Assembly: GCF_900176505.1 (NCBI RefSeq)
Contig: NZ_FWYB01000004.1
Location: forward strand, 267,910 to 331,909
Direction of reading: 5' to 3'
Origin: Pedobacter nyackensis
Lineage (GTDB): Bacteria > Bacteroidota > Bacteroidia > Sphingobacteriales > Sphingobacteriaceae
DNA: 64,000 nt
The first letter of the stretch is position 1; each line of letters starts with the position of its first letter. A program made the translations under genes and the position numbers. Positions 63,735 to 64,000 of the stretch are shown here, piece by piece. Under the pieces are notes generated by a model, which made no database searches, had not been told where the DNA came from, and saw only the letters and a list, made by a program, of their open reading frames with translations.

Positions 63735-64000
63735 TTATAAAATTAATTGTTTTTCTTTAGTTCTATTATACTTTTTTCTACAGTTTTTCCACCGCTTAAT
63801 TAACGGTTGTTCAGTAGTATGAGCAATTACTGGTGTGAGATAATCGCAACTCATATGTGGACGAAGATGATTATAAGAGTCAATGCTTTTAGCAACCTCA
63901 TGCATCGCTTGACTCCTGGATTGAAAAATACGATTAAGCTTAAATTCTGTTTTGAGAATCCCATTTATCCTTTCGGCTATGGGGTTCTCATAAGCTTCTC
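63735..64000 (-). mobile_element. IS3-family transposase (OrfB), C-terminal part, cut by the window edge
   Basis: The minus-strand frame runs from the window end to the stop at 63735-63737, giving 87 residues. It reads ENPIAERINGILKTEF near the start, followed by AMHEVAKSIDSYNHLRPHMS and a TPVIAH motif, the typical end of the retroviral-type integrase domain of IS3-family OrfB proteins. The catalytic Glu region is probably the first motif; the two Asp residues lie outside the window. It was found by translating the reverse strand directly. Whether the element is complete cannot be told. Its stop lies about 54 bases inside the possible inverted end at 63681. Confidence 0.85.

Overview
The window looks like a chromosome segment of a Bacteroidota bacterium, most likely Sphingobacteriaceae close to Pedobacter. 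This rests on four SusC/SusD pairs, FecR anti-sigma factors, a Bacteroidetes-type ECF sigma factor, DUF4843 and PKD-like lipoproteins, AT-rich DNA, weak Shine-Dalgarno sites and two TAnnTTTG-type -7 boxes. No rRNA, tRNA or CRISPR was seen. Almost every gene belongs to a nutrient-uptake locus, but no glycoside hydrolase, polysaccharide lyase or carbohydrate esterase was recognised. Instead the loci carry periplasmic thioredoxin-fold proteins (ten in total) and secreted peptidases (an HtrA-like double protease, two DUF5117/DUF5118-type zinc metalloproteases and an S46 dipeptidyl-peptidase). The most economical reading is a set of peptide or protein utilisation loci, not polysaccharide loci. The substrate is inference.

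Layout. 1-2060: tail of an upstream locus (DUF4843 lipoprotein, PKD-like lipoprotein, terminator). 2185-19344, module B: FecR without a sigma factor, STN-containing SusC, SusD, DUF4843, PKD-like, four TlpA-type oxidoreductases plus one thioredoxin with an N-terminal catalytic domain, and a protease with a PDZ domain nested in a degenerate second catalytic unit. 19515-39563, module C: two successive SusC-SusD pairs, DUF4843, PKD-like, a tandem of metalloproteases (the first has lost every zinc ligand, the second keeps them) and two TlpA-type proteins, closed by a strong 16-bp terminator.

39689-44269 holds minus-strand regulators: one AraC-family protein and two paralogous periplasmic-TPR / transmembrane / cytoplasmic-HTH proteins. 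44529-59735, module E, is divergent from them: ECF sigma, FecR, STN-SusC, SusD, DUF4843, PKD-like, DUF4369-TlpA protein, S46 peptidase and two TlpA proteins that repeat the order of the first two in module B. 59783-62482 is a CHASE/PAS histidine kinase without an adjacent response regulator. 62617-63408 is an unrecognised gene. An IS3-type transposase enters from the right edge.

Proposed cooperation: the surface SusD, DUF4843 and PKD-like lipoproteins capture a substrate. The TonB-dependent SusC barrel imports it, and in modules B and E signals through STN-FecR(-sigma). Periplasmic CxxC proteins may reduce or isomerise disulfides so that the secreted peptidases can degrade it. Only the gene content is seen directly; the functional chain is inferred.
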